Part shown: in pieces, positions 1-7,516 of the stretch | How positions within the stretch are numbered: the stretch's first letter is position 1 | Layout: each line of letters begins with the position of its first letter | NCBI GenBank assembly: GCA_013044075.1 | Contig: JABEVG010000047.1 | Location: 1-45,484 of the forward strand | Reading direction: 5' to 3' | Source: Gallionella sp. | GTDB taxonomy: Bacteria; Pseudomonadota; Gammaproteobacteria; Burkholderiales; Gallionellaceae | Length of the DNA: 45,484 nt | Made by a program: the position numbers and the translations under genes | The notes under the pieces: model-generated | What the model was told of the DNA's origin: nothing | The model's input: the letters and a program-made list of their open reading frames with translations, nothing else | The model's database searches: none

Positions 1-2
1 AT

Positions 3-68
3 CCGTTCGCATTGAGCTTGTCGAAATGTGAATGGATTCTTGTGCTTCGACAGGCTCAGCACGAACGG
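3..68. repeat. Intergenic palindromic repeat, copy 1
   Basis: Two 23-nt arms (3-25 and 46-68) are inverted copies differing at four positions, with about 20 nt between them. Both arms contain the core GAGC(T/C)TGTCGAA and end in CCGTTCG. This core is common in intergenic repeats of many proteobacteria. A second, more decayed copy is at 7432-7509. The element could fold as a hairpin in RNA. No gene lies in 1-175; the rest of the stretch carries a half copy (about 134-147) of the GGAATGAC repeat seen again at 1379-1404. Confidence 0.75.
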
Positions 69-175
69 CAATTAGGTTCAAAGCGTGCCGGATCAATAAG
101 CTGGCAAATAACGCCAGCAAAGTCGCTGGTTATGCGCGGGAATGACGCAGTTTTTTGCTAATGGATTATCCGGGT

Positions 176-1291
176 TTACAGCGTGACGTTCTGTGAGTGG
201 TGCGGCAGTTGCAGGTAGTGTCTGGATTGCATCTCGACCAGGCGGCTGGCGGTGCGGTGGAATTCTCCGGCACCGGTGCCTTCGGTGTAGATTTCTTCCG
301 GTGCGCAAGCGGCTGAGGCGACGAGTTGCACGTTGTTGTCGTACAGCACGTCGATGAGCCAGGTCAGTCGCCGCGCGGCGGCGGAATGTTCCGCCGTCAG
401 CTTGGGGATGCCGGATAAGAACACGGTGGGATAACGGTGCGCGATATGCAGATAATCGGATTGCCCGTGTGCGCCACCACAGAGTTCTTTGAAGTCGAAC
501 CAGATCGCCTCGCGGGCGATCCGTTTCGCCGGGATCGGATACTCGTCGCGCTCTGTTCCCGCGCTCATTCGCTCGAACATTGCGTTCAGGTCGAGCTCGC
601 TGCGCGCATCGGCGGGGACGATGTAGCGAAGTGCTTTGTTGTCGGCCCGCATGCGGTAGTCCTCGCCGCTGCCCAGGTTTAGCACTTTCAATTCGCGTTC
701 CAGCATGGCGATGGCGGGCAGAAAATTCTGCCGCTGCAAACCATGCGGATACAAGCCGTCTGGCGGGTAATTGGAGGTGGTGAGCAATACCACGCCGCGC
801 TCGAACAGTGCGGCGATCAAGCGTCCCAGGATCATCGCGTCGGCGATGTCATCGACGTGGAATTCGTCCAGGCACAACAGGCGTGTCGATTCGGCAATGC
901 TGTCGGACAGCGCGATCAGCGGGTCGTCGTGGTCGGCGAGCTGTTTCATGCGGTGATGCACTTCCGCCATGAAGTGATGGAAATGGATGCGGCGTTTGCG
1001 GCGATAGGGTACGCAGGCGTAAAAGCCGTCCATCAAAAAAGTCTTGCCGCGTCCGACGCCACCCCAGATATAGATGCCCTTGGGCACGTCGGGACTGAGC
1101 AGGCTGCGCCCCAAGAAGTGGTTGCGCTTGGTCTTGAAGTCGATGAGCTGGTGCCAGAGCGCGTCCAGGGCTGCGATGACGGTGGCTTGCGCGGGGTCGT
1201 AAACCAGCCCCGATGTTTGGCTGGCGGCGGCGTACCAGGCCATGGGGCTCATGCCAGATTGAGTGTCGATCGCAACGGGATTGGAGGGCAT
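176..1291 (-). CDS. zapE: Cell division protein ZapE (AFG1-like ATPase)
   Basis: P-loop ATPase of the AFG1/ZapE family, which in E. coli associates with the Z ring during constriction. The 371-residue product has Walker A GGVGRGKT at about 77-84, Walker B LLCLDEF at about 138-144 and the family's TTSNYPP sensor-like motif at about 171-177. The length matches the family. The first ATG lacks a visible ribosome binding site, and Met14 (base 1252) is a possible alternative start that would fit E. coli ZapE length better. It stands alone on the minus strand, divergent from the ABC exporter across about 210 bp. Confidence 0.9.
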   Translation of the reverse strand: MPSNPVAIDTQSGMSPMAWYAAASQTSGLVYDPAQATVIAALDALWHQLIDFKTKRNHFLGRSLLSPDVPKGIYIWGGVGRGKTFLMDGFYACVPYRRKRRIHFHHFMAEVHHRMKQLADHDDPLIALSDSIAESTRLLCLDEFHVDDIADAMILGRLIAALFERGVVLLTTSNYPPDGLYPHGLQRQNFLPAIAMLERELKVLNLGSGEDYRMRADNKALRYIVPADARSELDLNAMFERMSAGTERDEYPIPAKRIAREAIWFDFKELCGGAHGQSDYLHIAHRYPTVFLSGIPKLTAEHSAAARRLTWLIDVLYDNNVQLVASAACAPEEIYTEGTGAGEFHRTASRLVEMQSRHYLQLPHHSQNVTL

Positions 1292-1378
1292 GGCGCGTCA
1301 GGTTTAATGACTAAAATGGCGGTAATTTTGGGAGCGGAGTTTACATTAACCGGGATAGTTCGTTAAACCCAATAACAC

Positions 1379-1404
1379 GTCATTCCCGCGCAGGCAGGAA
1401 TGAC
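1379..1404. repeat. Short palindromic repeat (GTCATTCC dyad)
   Basis: GTCATTCC at 1379-1386 and its exact complement GGAATGAC at 1397-1404 flank a 10-nt spacer. A half copy with the GCGCGGGAATGACG part sits near 134-147. This is the type of 'CATTCCCGCG' intergenic repeat common in beta- and gammaproteobacteria. It lies between the divergent zapE and ABC exporter genes. Confidence 0.6.
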
Positions 1405-1467
1405 GGCACTGCCGGATTGCTATGTGGTCATCCCAATGTTCATGCAAGGTTAAGTGCGTCAGCCAGT

Positions 1468-1473
1468 TATAAT
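1468..1473 (+). promoter_or_regulatory. -10 box (TATAAT) of the ABC exporter gene
   Basis: A perfect TATAAT lies 28 nt before the ATG at 1502. No good -35 box is seen at 16-18 nt upstream. If used, transcription starts near 1480, which rules out the upstream in-frame ATG at 1454 and supports 1502 as the start codon. Confidence 0.5.
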
Positions 1474-1501
1474 TGCGCCCCTGATTGATGCCGTTATACC
1501 T

Positions 1502-3295
1502 ATGCAACCCGAAACCGTTTCCTCCGCCACCGCCTCGCGTAACGACTGGCAAACCATCCGTTCCTTGTTGCCCTATCTGTGGGAATTCAAGTCTCGCGTG
1601 GTGATCGCGATGCTCCTGCTGGTGCTGGCCAAGCTGGCCAACGTGGCAATTCCGCTGGCATTGAAGCAGATTATCGACGCGCTGGATAAGTCGCACGCGG
1701 TGTTGGTGCTGCCGGTGTTCCTGATCGTCGGGTACGGTTTGTTGCGCTTGTTCAGCACGCTGTTCGGCGAGTTGCGCGATGCGGTGTTCGCCAAGGTGAC
1801 GCAGCGTGCGATCCGTCGCGTGGCGTTGCAGGTGTTCGAGCATCTGCACAATCTGAGTCTGCGTTTCCATCTCGACAGGCAGACCGGCGGGGTGTCGCGC
1901 GACATCGAACGCGGCACGCGCGGCATCGGATTCCTGCTCAATTTCACGCTGTTCAATATTCTGCCCACGCTGTTGGAGATCGCGCTGGTCGCCATCATCC
2001 TGCTGAAAAAATATAGCGCGTGGTTCGCGGTCATCACCTTCATCACGCTGGTGATCTACATCCTGTTCACCCTGTTCATCACCGAGTGGCGCATGGTGGT
2101 GCGGCGCACCATGAACGACCTCGATTCCAAGGCCAACACGCGCGCCATCGACAGTCTGCTGAATTACGAGACGGTGAAGTATTTCGGCAACGAGCAATAT
2201 GAGGCGCGCCGCTACGACCACAACATGGAGCATTGGGAAACAGCGGCGGTGCGCAATCAAACTTCGCTGGCACTGCTCAACGCCGGGCAGAGCGTCATCA
2301 TCGCCATCGGCATCACCGCGCTGATGTTGCTGGCCGCCGAAGAGGTGGTGCAGGGCAGGATGACCATAGGTGATCTGGTGCTGGTGAATGTGTTCATGTT
2401 GCAGTTGTACATGCCGCTGCATTTTTTGGGTTTCGTGTATCGCGAGATACGCAATTCGCTGGCCGATATGGAGAAGATGTTCCGCTTGTTGCACGAGCAC
2501 AAGGAGATCGCGGACGCACCCGGTGCGAAGGTGTTGCATGTCGGTAAAGCGTCGGTGCGTTTCGAGCATGTCAACTTTGGTTACGCGCCAGACCGGCAGA
2601 TTCTGCACGATGTGAGTTTCGAGATAACCGAGGGACACACCATCGCGGTGGTGGGGGCGAGCGGGGCGGGCAAGTCCACGCTGTCGCGCCTGCTGTTCCG
2701 TTTTTATGACGTGGACCAGGGCAGCATCCAGATCAACGGACAGGATATACGAGGTGTCACGCAGACCAGTCTGCGCGCGGCGATCGGCATCGTCCCGCAA
2801 GACACCGTGCTGTTCAACGACACCATCTATTACAACATCGCCTACGGCAGGCCGGATGCCTCGCGCGAGGAAGTGATCGCCGCCGCGCAATCCGCGCACA
2901 TCCACACCTTCATCGAGTCACTGCCGCAGGGCTATGACGCGATGGTGGGCGAACGCGGCTTGAAACTGTCCGGTGGCGAGAAGCAGCGTGTCGCCATCGC
3001 ACGGGCGATCTTGAAGAACCCCGCGATGTTCATTTTTGATGAGGCGACCTCGGCATTGGATTCGCACTCCGAGAAAGCGATACAAGCCGAACTGCGCAGT
3101 ATCGCGCAGACCCGCACCACGCTGGTGATCGCACATCGCTTGTCTACTGTGGTGGATGCCGATCAGATCCTGGTGATGGGACACGGTCGCATCATCGAGC
3201 GTGGAACGCATCGGGAGCTGTTGTCGCAACGGGGTGCATATGCGCACCTGTGGAATCTTCAGAAACAAGAAGAGAAAAAACAGCTTGCGGATTGA
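1502..3295 (+). CDS. Atm1/HMT1-type ABC exporter, fused TM and ATPase domains
   Basis: Half-size ABC exporter of 597 residues. An N-terminal membrane domain with about six segments (around 30-320) is followed by the ATPase domain (about 350-590). Visible motifs are Walker A GASGAGKST (385-393), signature LSGGEKQ (489-495) and Walker B with IFDEATSALD (about 511-520). The stretch NYETVKYFGNEQYEARRY (221-238) is typical of the Atm1 family, whose members export glutathione-linked sulfur or metal species and support iron-sulfur or heavy-metal homeostasis. Substrate here is inferred, not shown. The start at 1502 is preferred over 1454 because a TATAAT lies between them. It forms a single transcription unit; the pbpG promoter begins inside its end. 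Confidence 0.88.
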   Translation: MQPETVSSATASRNDWQTIRSLLPYLWEFKSRVVIAMLLLVLAKLANVAIPLALKQIIDALDKSHAVLVLPVFLIVGYGLLRLFSTLFGELRDAVFAKVTQRAIRRVALQVFEHLHNLSLRFHLDRQTGGVSRDIERGTRGIGFLLNFTLFNILPTLLEIALVAIILLKKYSAWFAVITFITLVIYILFTLFITEWRMVVRRTMNDLDSKANTRAIDSLLNYETVKYFGNEQYEARRYDHNMEHWETAAVRNQTSLALLNAGQSVIIAIGITALMLLAAEEVVQGRMTIGDLVLVNVFMLQLYMPLHFLGFVYREIRNSLADMEKMFRLLHEHKEIADAPGAKVLHVGKASVRFEHVNFGYAPDRQILHDVSFEITEGHTIAVVGASGAGKSTLSRLLFRFYDVDQGSIQINGQDIRGVTQTSLRAAIGIVPQDTVLFNDTIYYNIAYGRPDASREEVIAAAQSAHIHTFIESLPQGYDAMVGERGLKLSGGEKQRVAIARAILKNPAMFIFDEATSALDSHSEKAIQAELRSIAQTRTTLVIAHRLSTVVDADQILVMGHGRIIERGTHRELLSQRGAYAHLWNLQKQEEKKQLAD

Positions 3296-3319
3296 TTTAT
3301 ATTGATTTTGAGGTATGCT
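3292..3319 (+). promoter_or_regulatory. Sigma-70-like promoter of pbpG
   Basis: TTGATT (3292-3297), a 16-nt spacer and TATGCT (3314-3319). The -35 box overlaps the end of the ABC exporter gene. A start of transcription near 3326 would exclude the in-frame ATG at 3315 and support the start codon at 3351. Confidence 0.45.
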
Positions 3320-3350
3320 TGACGGCATCAGGTCGCACCGGGGAATAAAA

Positions 3351-4238
3351 ATGAAAAAAGGAATCTGGACCATCGTATTTTTGAGCCAGGTACTGGGCAT
3401 CAATTTGGCTCATGCCCAGACGCATCATCACAGACACAAGCTGCATGCCAGTACGGCGGCTAATTCGCTGAATCCGCATGTGCAATCCAACATCGCGCTG
3501 ATCGTCGATGAACAGACGCAACAGGTGATCTACGACAAGCACGCCGAGCTAGTCGCGCCTATCGCCTCGATCACCAAACTGATGACGGCCATGGTGATAC
3601 TGGATGCCAAATTGCCTATGGACGAGGTGGTCAGTGTCGCTACCGATGACCAGGATAGATTGAAGGGCACCCATTCGAGGTTGCGTATCGGCATGACCTT
3701 TACCCGTTCGGAAATGCTCCAGATGGCATTGATGGCTTCCGAGAATCGCGCCGCCTCGGCCTTGGCGCGCAGTTATCCGGGTGGCATGGTTGCGGCGGTG
3801 GCGGCGATGAATGCCAAGGCGAAACAATTGGGCATGACCAGCACCAAATTCTTCGACCCTACCGGTTTGAACAGCGACAACGTCTCCACCGCGCATGATC
3901 TGGTTAAGATGGTCGCGGCCGCGCGCACCTATCCTTTGATACACCAATACACCACCACGGCATCGACCTCGATCGAAGGTTGGCGCGGCCGCGAGTTGCG
4001 TTTCCACAATACCAATCCACTGGTCAGAAATGCTTCATGGAATATCGGTGTCAGCAAGACCGGATTTATCAACGAGGCCGGGCGTTGCTTGGTGATGCAG
4101 GCGACGATCAAACAGCGTCCGGTGATCATCGTGCTGCTCGACTCCTGGGGTAAACGCACCCGTGTCGGCGATGCCAACCGGATTAAAAAATGGATGGAAA
4201 GTTCTAATGCGGTCGGGCGCGTGCCCAGGCCGAGCTAA
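3351..4238 (+). CDS. pbpG: D-alanyl-D-alanine endopeptidase (PbpG/PBP7 type)
   Basis: Periplasmic serine peptidase of the S11 family, which cleaves peptide cross-links in peptidoglycan. The 295-residue protein begins with a signal peptide (positively charged MKK, hydrophobic segment, likely cleavage after HA at residue 22). The three penicillin-binding motifs are visible: SITK at 73-76 with the catalytic Ser73, SEN at 130-132 and KTG at 236-238. A histidine-rich stretch (HHHRHK, 25-30) follows the signal peptide. Start at 3351 is supported by GGGGA upstream and by the signal peptide beginning there. It ends at a strong hairpin terminator. Confidence 0.92.
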   Translation: MKKGIWTIVFLSQVLGINLAHAQTHHHRHKLHASTAANSLNPHVQSNIALIVDEQTQQVIYDKHAELVAPIASITKLMTAMVILDAKLPMDEVVSVATDDQDRLKGTHSRLRIGMTFTRSEMLQMALMASENRAASALARSYPGGMVAAVAAMNAKAKQLGMTSTKFFDPTGLNSDNVSTAHDLVKMVAAARTYPLIHQYTTTASTSIEGWRGRELRFHNTNPLVRNASWNIGVSKTGFINEAGRCLVMQATIKQRPVIIVLLDSWGKRTRVGDANRIKKWMESSNAVGRVPRPS

Positions 4239-4254
4239 GTCCGAAACGTGACAA

Positions 4255-4279
4255 AGGGGGCGTAAGCCCCCTAACTTTT
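4255..4279 (+). terminator. Rho-independent terminator after pbpG
   Basis: AGGGGGC (4255-4261), loop GTAA, GCCCCCT (4266-4272), then AACTTTT. The perfect 7-bp G+C-rich stem with a short T tract lies 17 nt after the pbpG stop codon. Confidence 0.75.
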
Positions 4280-4293
4280 GATGGGGTTGCAAC

Positions 4294-4797
4294 ATGGGTG
4301 AAAGTCTATTATTGATCACGATCATCACGCTGGTGGTGCTCACTATCCGGCGTGCCAGGCCGGTGATATTGGATAATCCGGTGGTCATAAACCGTCCGGG
4401 GAAATATCACATCACGCTTGCGCCGCAACTCAACGGCGCGCAGACCTTCATCGAAAAAATTGCGAAGAAGATCGGCGAGATTCCACAGAGCTTGCAGGGT
4501 GGCGGGATATATTATTTTTGCGTGTACGACCAAAAGGTTTTTCCGGCCGGTGAAAAGTTCTACCTGCTGGCGGTGGCATCTCGCGACGGGATGTTGTACT
4601 TTCAGGCGATCAAGCCGCAACCTTTGCTGCACGAAAACGACAGCCACTTGAAAACCGTGAGCGAATTCTCCGCTGCGGTATTGGCGCAGCATCCACCCGC
4701 TGCTGGAGACGATGTACAGAACGGACGCTCGCTGCATGATGCGGTGCTGGCGGCGGCGCAGGCCATGCATATCCGGGTGGAAGAATTACCCGCCTGA
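4294..4797 (+). CDS. Small membrane-anchored protein of unknown function
   Basis: Not recognised. The 167-residue product starts with a hydrophobic segment (about residues 4-17, LLLITIITLVVLTI) followed by arginines, suggesting a single N-terminal membrane anchor with the rest on the cytoplasmic side. The soluble part has beta-rich stretches (KYHITLAPQL, GGIYYFCVY, KFYLLAVASRDGMLYFQAI) and a helical C-terminus. It starts 15 nt after the terminator behind pbpG, so it is probably transcribed separately or by read-through. The reading frame has normal composition for the region and no stop-codon interruption, so it is likely a real gene. Confidence 0.65.
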   Translation: MGESLLLITIITLVVLTIRRARPVILDNPVVINRPGKYHITLAPQLNGAQTFIEKIAKKIGEIPQSLQGGGIYYFCVYDQKVFPAGEKFYLLAVASRDGMLYFQAIKPQPLLHENDSHLKTVSEFSAAVLAQHPPAAGDDVQNGRSLHDAVLAAAQAMHIRVEELPA

Positions 4798-4870
4798 TTT
4801 AGCCTGTCTGGAATTGACGGATGCTCCTTGCGGATGTCCGCTAACTTCATTTTTCAGGAACGCATAGCAC

Positions 4871-5161
4871 ATGGAAAACCTATACAACATCCTGGGCGTT
4901 GCCCCGAACGCTTCCACCGATGAGATCAAGAAACGCTACCGCGCGCTCGCCATGCGCTATCACCCGGACAGGAACAGCGATGCGGGTGCGGACGTGCGTT
5001 TCAACGCGATACAACAGGCTTACGAGGTGCTTGCCGAACCTAAGCGCAGGGCGGAGTACGACCAGAAACTCAACGACCGTATCGTGCTTGATGCCGAGGC
5101 GGAGGCGTATGAGTTGTGGCGGTCTGTGTTTGAATTTAACGGTGTAAAGATGCAGCGTTAA
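4871..5161 (+). CDS. J-domain-only protein (DnaJ-like, 96 aa)
   Basis: The protein consists almost only of a J domain: NLYNILGVAPNASTDEIKKRYRALAMRYHPDRNSD with the HPD tripeptide at about 32-34 that activates Hsp70 ATPase, then the helix III and QAYEVLAEPKRRAEYD ending. No Gly/Phe region, zinc finger or client-binding domain follows; only about 30 residues (DAEAEAYELWRSVFEFNGVKMQR) remain. It is therefore a specialised or stand-alone J protein rather than DnaJ. Its partner Hsp70 cannot be read from context. It faces the unknown minus-strand cluster tail to tail. Confidence 0.85.
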   Translation: MENLYNILGVAPNASTDEIKKRYRALAMRYHPDRNSDAGADVRFNAIQQAYEVLAEPKRRAEYDQKLNDRIVLDAEAEAYELWRSVFEFNGVKMQR

Positions 5162-5174
5162 GAACTGAGGACGC

Positions 5175-5233
5175 TAAGACGTAAGACGTAAGACGAAGCA
5201 ACAACTACTTTCAACTTACGCCGTTACGCGTAA
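5175..5233. repeat. Tandem-heptamer dyad, copy A
   Basis: Left arm has three head-to-tail copies of a (A)CGTAAGA heptamer at about 5175-5195. The right arm at about 5212-5229 (CAACTTACG, then CGTTACG) is an imperfect complement and runs into the stop codon of the convergent gene. The same GACGTAAGACGTAAG word is found at 31200-31214, before hscA. Confidence 0.55.
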
Positions 5234-6126
5234 TCCACGTCGATCTCGTTGCCACCGTGGTTTTGCAGTTCCTGAAACAGCTTCGCCAGACCGGCCTTGG
5301 TCGGTTTGGCTTTCGCGCTCAGGGTTTGCAGCATGGTGATGATGGGGCTGGTGCGCAGGTGTTCGATACGTTCGCGCAGCATGGGCTGATAGTCTGGCGG
5401 TATCTTGTTCAAAAAATCATTCCAGCTCTGCTCGATGTCCGGTTTGTTATTGCGCAGCGCGGCGAGCAGGGCTTCCAGGTCTTTCTGTCCGGCCTTGGCG
5501 ACGATCTTGCCGCCGCCTGGGATCGCAAAAATCAGCGCGATTGCAATTACTCCGTCGGCATCCATGTCCAAGTCGCGTATCGCACCGTTGTGGTGATGTT
5601 TGCGCAGCCACTTCGCGCATTCCAGGGTCGCTTGTATCTTGCTGCGATTGTCCCATTCGCGCCGGAAGGTTTGGTACCCCGTCCAGTAGTCGTTGGCATC
5701 CGCTTCGCAGTATCGCGTGAAGGTGGTGCGCAGTCTGCGCTCGTGTTCCTGAGGTGCACGGTCAATGGCGTTGAGCATTGCGACCTCGGGCATCTCCGAC
5801 AGTTCTTTGATGAGTCTGAAACCCCGCTGGAATACGCGCTCCGCGCCGTGCTCGATCAAGTGATCCAGCGCGGCCTCTGCGTCGTCATGCAGGTGCGCGT
5901 GAGCCAATCCCAGCGAGATGCAACCCACCGTGAGACGCAGGGCTTCGAGTATGCCTTCGGCGGTACGGTTGTTGGTGAACTTTGCCGCCACCATCGCGGT
6001 GATGCTGCTCAGATCCTGTGCGAGCTCTTCCGCTTCATCGTGATAGTCGCTGCGCTGCCCCAGCGCGTGGATGGCACGCACCAGATAGGGCAGTTGATCG
6101 GCGAGCGAGATGAGTTGTGCGGCCAT
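5224..6126 (-). CDS. Unknown helical protein, third gene of an unknown set
   Basis: Not recognised. The 300-residue product looks soluble and mostly alpha-helical, with no signal peptide, P-loop, metal-binding or nucleic-acid motif that I can name. A short hydrophobic, glycine-rich stretch (IALIFAIPGGGK, about 196-207) and a histidine cluster (KHHHNG, about 176-181) stand out. The start ATG is 8 nt downstream of the preceding gene's stop, which implies co-transcription, although no good ribosome binding site is seen. It ends inside an inverted repeat. Codon use resembles the neighbours, so it is a real resident gene rather than an antisense shadow. Confidence 0.7.
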   Translation of the reverse strand: MAAQLISLADQLPYLVRAIHALGQRSDYHDEAEELAQDLSSITAMVAAKFTNNRTAEGILEALRLTVGCISLGLAHAHLHDDAEAALDHLIEHGAERVFQRGFRLIKELSEMPEVAMLNAIDRAPQEHERRLRTTFTRYCEADANDYWTGYQTFRREWDNRSKIQATLECAKWLRKHHHNGAIRDLDMDADGVIAIALIFAIPGGGKIVAKAGQKDLEALLAALRNNKPDIEQSWNDFLNKIPPDYQPMLRERIEHLRTSPIITMLQTLSAKAKPTKAGLAKLFQELQNHGGNEIDVDYA

Positions 6127-6134
6127 TCGGGGCG

Positions 6135-6905
6135 TTAAGAAAAAATGTCCGAACCCAGACTCTTGTGCTTTTTCACGGTGCGATCTTTGGCCTTGCTTTG
6201 CGGCACAAGTTTGCGCAACTGATAAAGCAATTCTTGTGTGCTGCGATGCGCGTCGGGCGCGTCCTCATCTTCGCTCGCGTGTTGTTCACGCACCGCATCC
6301 GGATCGTGCATATAGTTGGGGAACAGCCCGTACAGCACCTGCTCCCAGCCGTCCTGCGTGGCGTGATAGAGCTCCACCGCGAGCGGCACGACATCGTGTT
6401 CGGACTCGCTGCCGGCGGTGACGTAGTTCCGCATGGTGTCGATGCGGTCGGCTGTTTCGAGGATGTCATCGGGTGCCATCGAAAACAGGATCATCAGGGC
6501 CATGATGCCGCTGTCGGTGGCGGCGCAAGCCTTGAGCAGCGCGCGGCGGCGGTCGTGGTCGTCGGTGGAGAACACCACGCCGTGGATGTGCGCGAACAAG
6601 GCTTCTGCCAACACTTCCGGCTCGTCTTCGATGTCTTCATCGCGCCACTTCGCGGCGAAAAAAGCCAGACTTTCCGCCCATGCCTTGGGAGGCACGAGCA
6701 GCGTGGCGAGCGACAGCTTGCCACCGTCGAAAGACGACAGATGCAGCGAGGTGACTTGCGGTTCTATGCTTGCCAATGCCTCGACGATGGCGAGGTCGCC
6801 GAACTTTTCCGCTGCTTCGGAAAACGCTGCTTCGGCGCGTTCGGTCGAACCGGCGATGACCAGTTCGGTGAATTCTTTGCGTAGTGCGGGGAGGTTAATG
6901 CTCAT
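6135..6905 (-). CDS. Unknown helical protein, second gene of an unknown set
   Basis: Not recognised. Taking the ATG at 6905 gives 256 residues. This start overlaps the end of the upstream gene by 11 nt, a typical translational coupling, and gives a sensible N-terminus (MSINLPALRKEF); the longer open frame to 6980 is read inside the upstream gene. The sequence is rich in helices and acidic runs (RDEDIEDEPE; SEDEDAPDA) and has a basic C-terminal tail (KAKDRTVKKHK). No catalytic motif is visible. Its neighbours are two further unknown proteins on the same strand. Confidence 0.68.
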   Translation of the reverse strand: MSINLPALRKEFTELVIAGSTERAEAAFSEAAEKFGDLAIVEALASIEPQVTSLHLSSFDGGKLSLATLLVPPKAWAESLAFFAAKWRDEDIEDEPEVLAEALFAHIHGVVFSTDDHDRRRALLKACAATDSGIMALMILFSMAPDDILETADRIDTMRNYVTAGSESEHDVVPLAVELYHATQDGWEQVLYGLFPNYMHDPDAVREQHASEDEDAPDAHRSTQELLYQLRKLVPQSKAKDRTVKKHKSLGSDIFS

Positions 6906-7404
6906 GCGGATCCTGTGCCTCATCGAACATGTCGGCCAGATGTTCGGTCGGACCTTCGTCCTCATCCGATTCATCTTCATCGTCTTCTTCCTCGATTTCC
7001 GGTGCGTACTCCTGGCCCAGCCACAAGGTCGGATTCTTATGCAGGAACGCCACGATGATCGCCTGACGGGTTAGCGCGGGATGACTCTCGAACAACTGGG
7101 CGAGCAGGGTGGCGTAGTCCGCACTGGCGCACGACACCATGGCCGCGACTTCGGCGGGATGCGGCACGTTGTATTTTTTTGCGGCGGTCAACAAGCGAGC
7201 GGGTTTGTCGAAAGTCAGATGATCGACCAACGCGAAACTGAGCAGATTCACGTCTTCCACGATATTCTTTTTGGCGTACTCGGCAAGCAGGGCTTTGACC
7301 ACATTGTTGTAGTTCTTCCGGTCGGGTGGGTCGCCCAAGATGCCTTCGATCTGGTTGGAGAGTTCCCGCGCTTGAAAAGCAAATTCGTCGTCGATACGTT
7401 TCAT
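6895..7404 (-). CDS. Unknown small protein with acidic tail, first gene of an unknown set
   Basis: Not recognised. With the start at 7404 (MKRIDDEFAF) the product has 169 residues. The open frame extends to 7470, but that extension reads through the palindromic repeat at 7432-7509 and is unlikely to be coding. The body is helical; the C-terminus is strongly acidic (EIEEEDDEDESDEDEG, about 135-150) followed by a histidine-ending tail. Such tails occur in DNA mimics, chaperone-like and ribosome-associated proteins, but none of these is claimed. It heads a three-gene overlapping set with 5224-6126 and 6135-6905. Confidence 0.68.
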   Translation of the reverse strand: MKRIDDEFAFQARELSNQIEGILGDPPDRKNYNNVVKALLAEYAKKNIVEDVNLLSFALVDHLTFDKPARLLTAAKKYNVPHPAEVAAMVSCASADYATLLAQLFESHPALTRQAIIVAFLHKNPTLWLGQEYAPEIEEEDDEDESDEDEGPTEHLADMFDEAQDPHEH

Positions 7405-7431
7405 GTTGGTCCTAGTGGTGATTTCAAAATA

Positions 7432-7509
7432 CCGTTCGCCCTGAGCTTGTCGAAGGGTAGGTAATGCCAATAATTATCCGTTCATGGTTCGAGCAACTCA
7501 CCACGAACG
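7432..7509. repeat. Intergenic palindromic repeat, copy 2 (decayed)
   Basis: The left arm (7432-7454) contains CCGTTCGCCCTGAGCTTGTC followed by GAA, nearly the same as the arm at 3-25. The right arm (about 7488-7509) keeps TTCGA, CTCA and ACGAACG but is diverged between them. It lies between proB and the unknown three-gene set and overlaps the upstream extension of the first unknown frame. Confidence 0.65.
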
Positions 7510-7516
7510 AAGCAAT

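Noticed and set aside
1346-2905. 519-codon open frame opposite the ABC exporter
   Set aside because: It is antisense to a clear ABC transporter; its translation is rich in His, Gln and Arg, as expected for reversed G+C-rich codons, and shows no domain.
5175-5195. Tandem heptamers as a CRISPR-like array
   Set aside because: Units are 7 nt with no spacers and there are no cas genes.
7405-7470. N-terminal extension of the first unknown gene
   Set aside because: It translates the palindromic repeat at 7432-7509; the ATG at 7404 gives a normal N-terminus.
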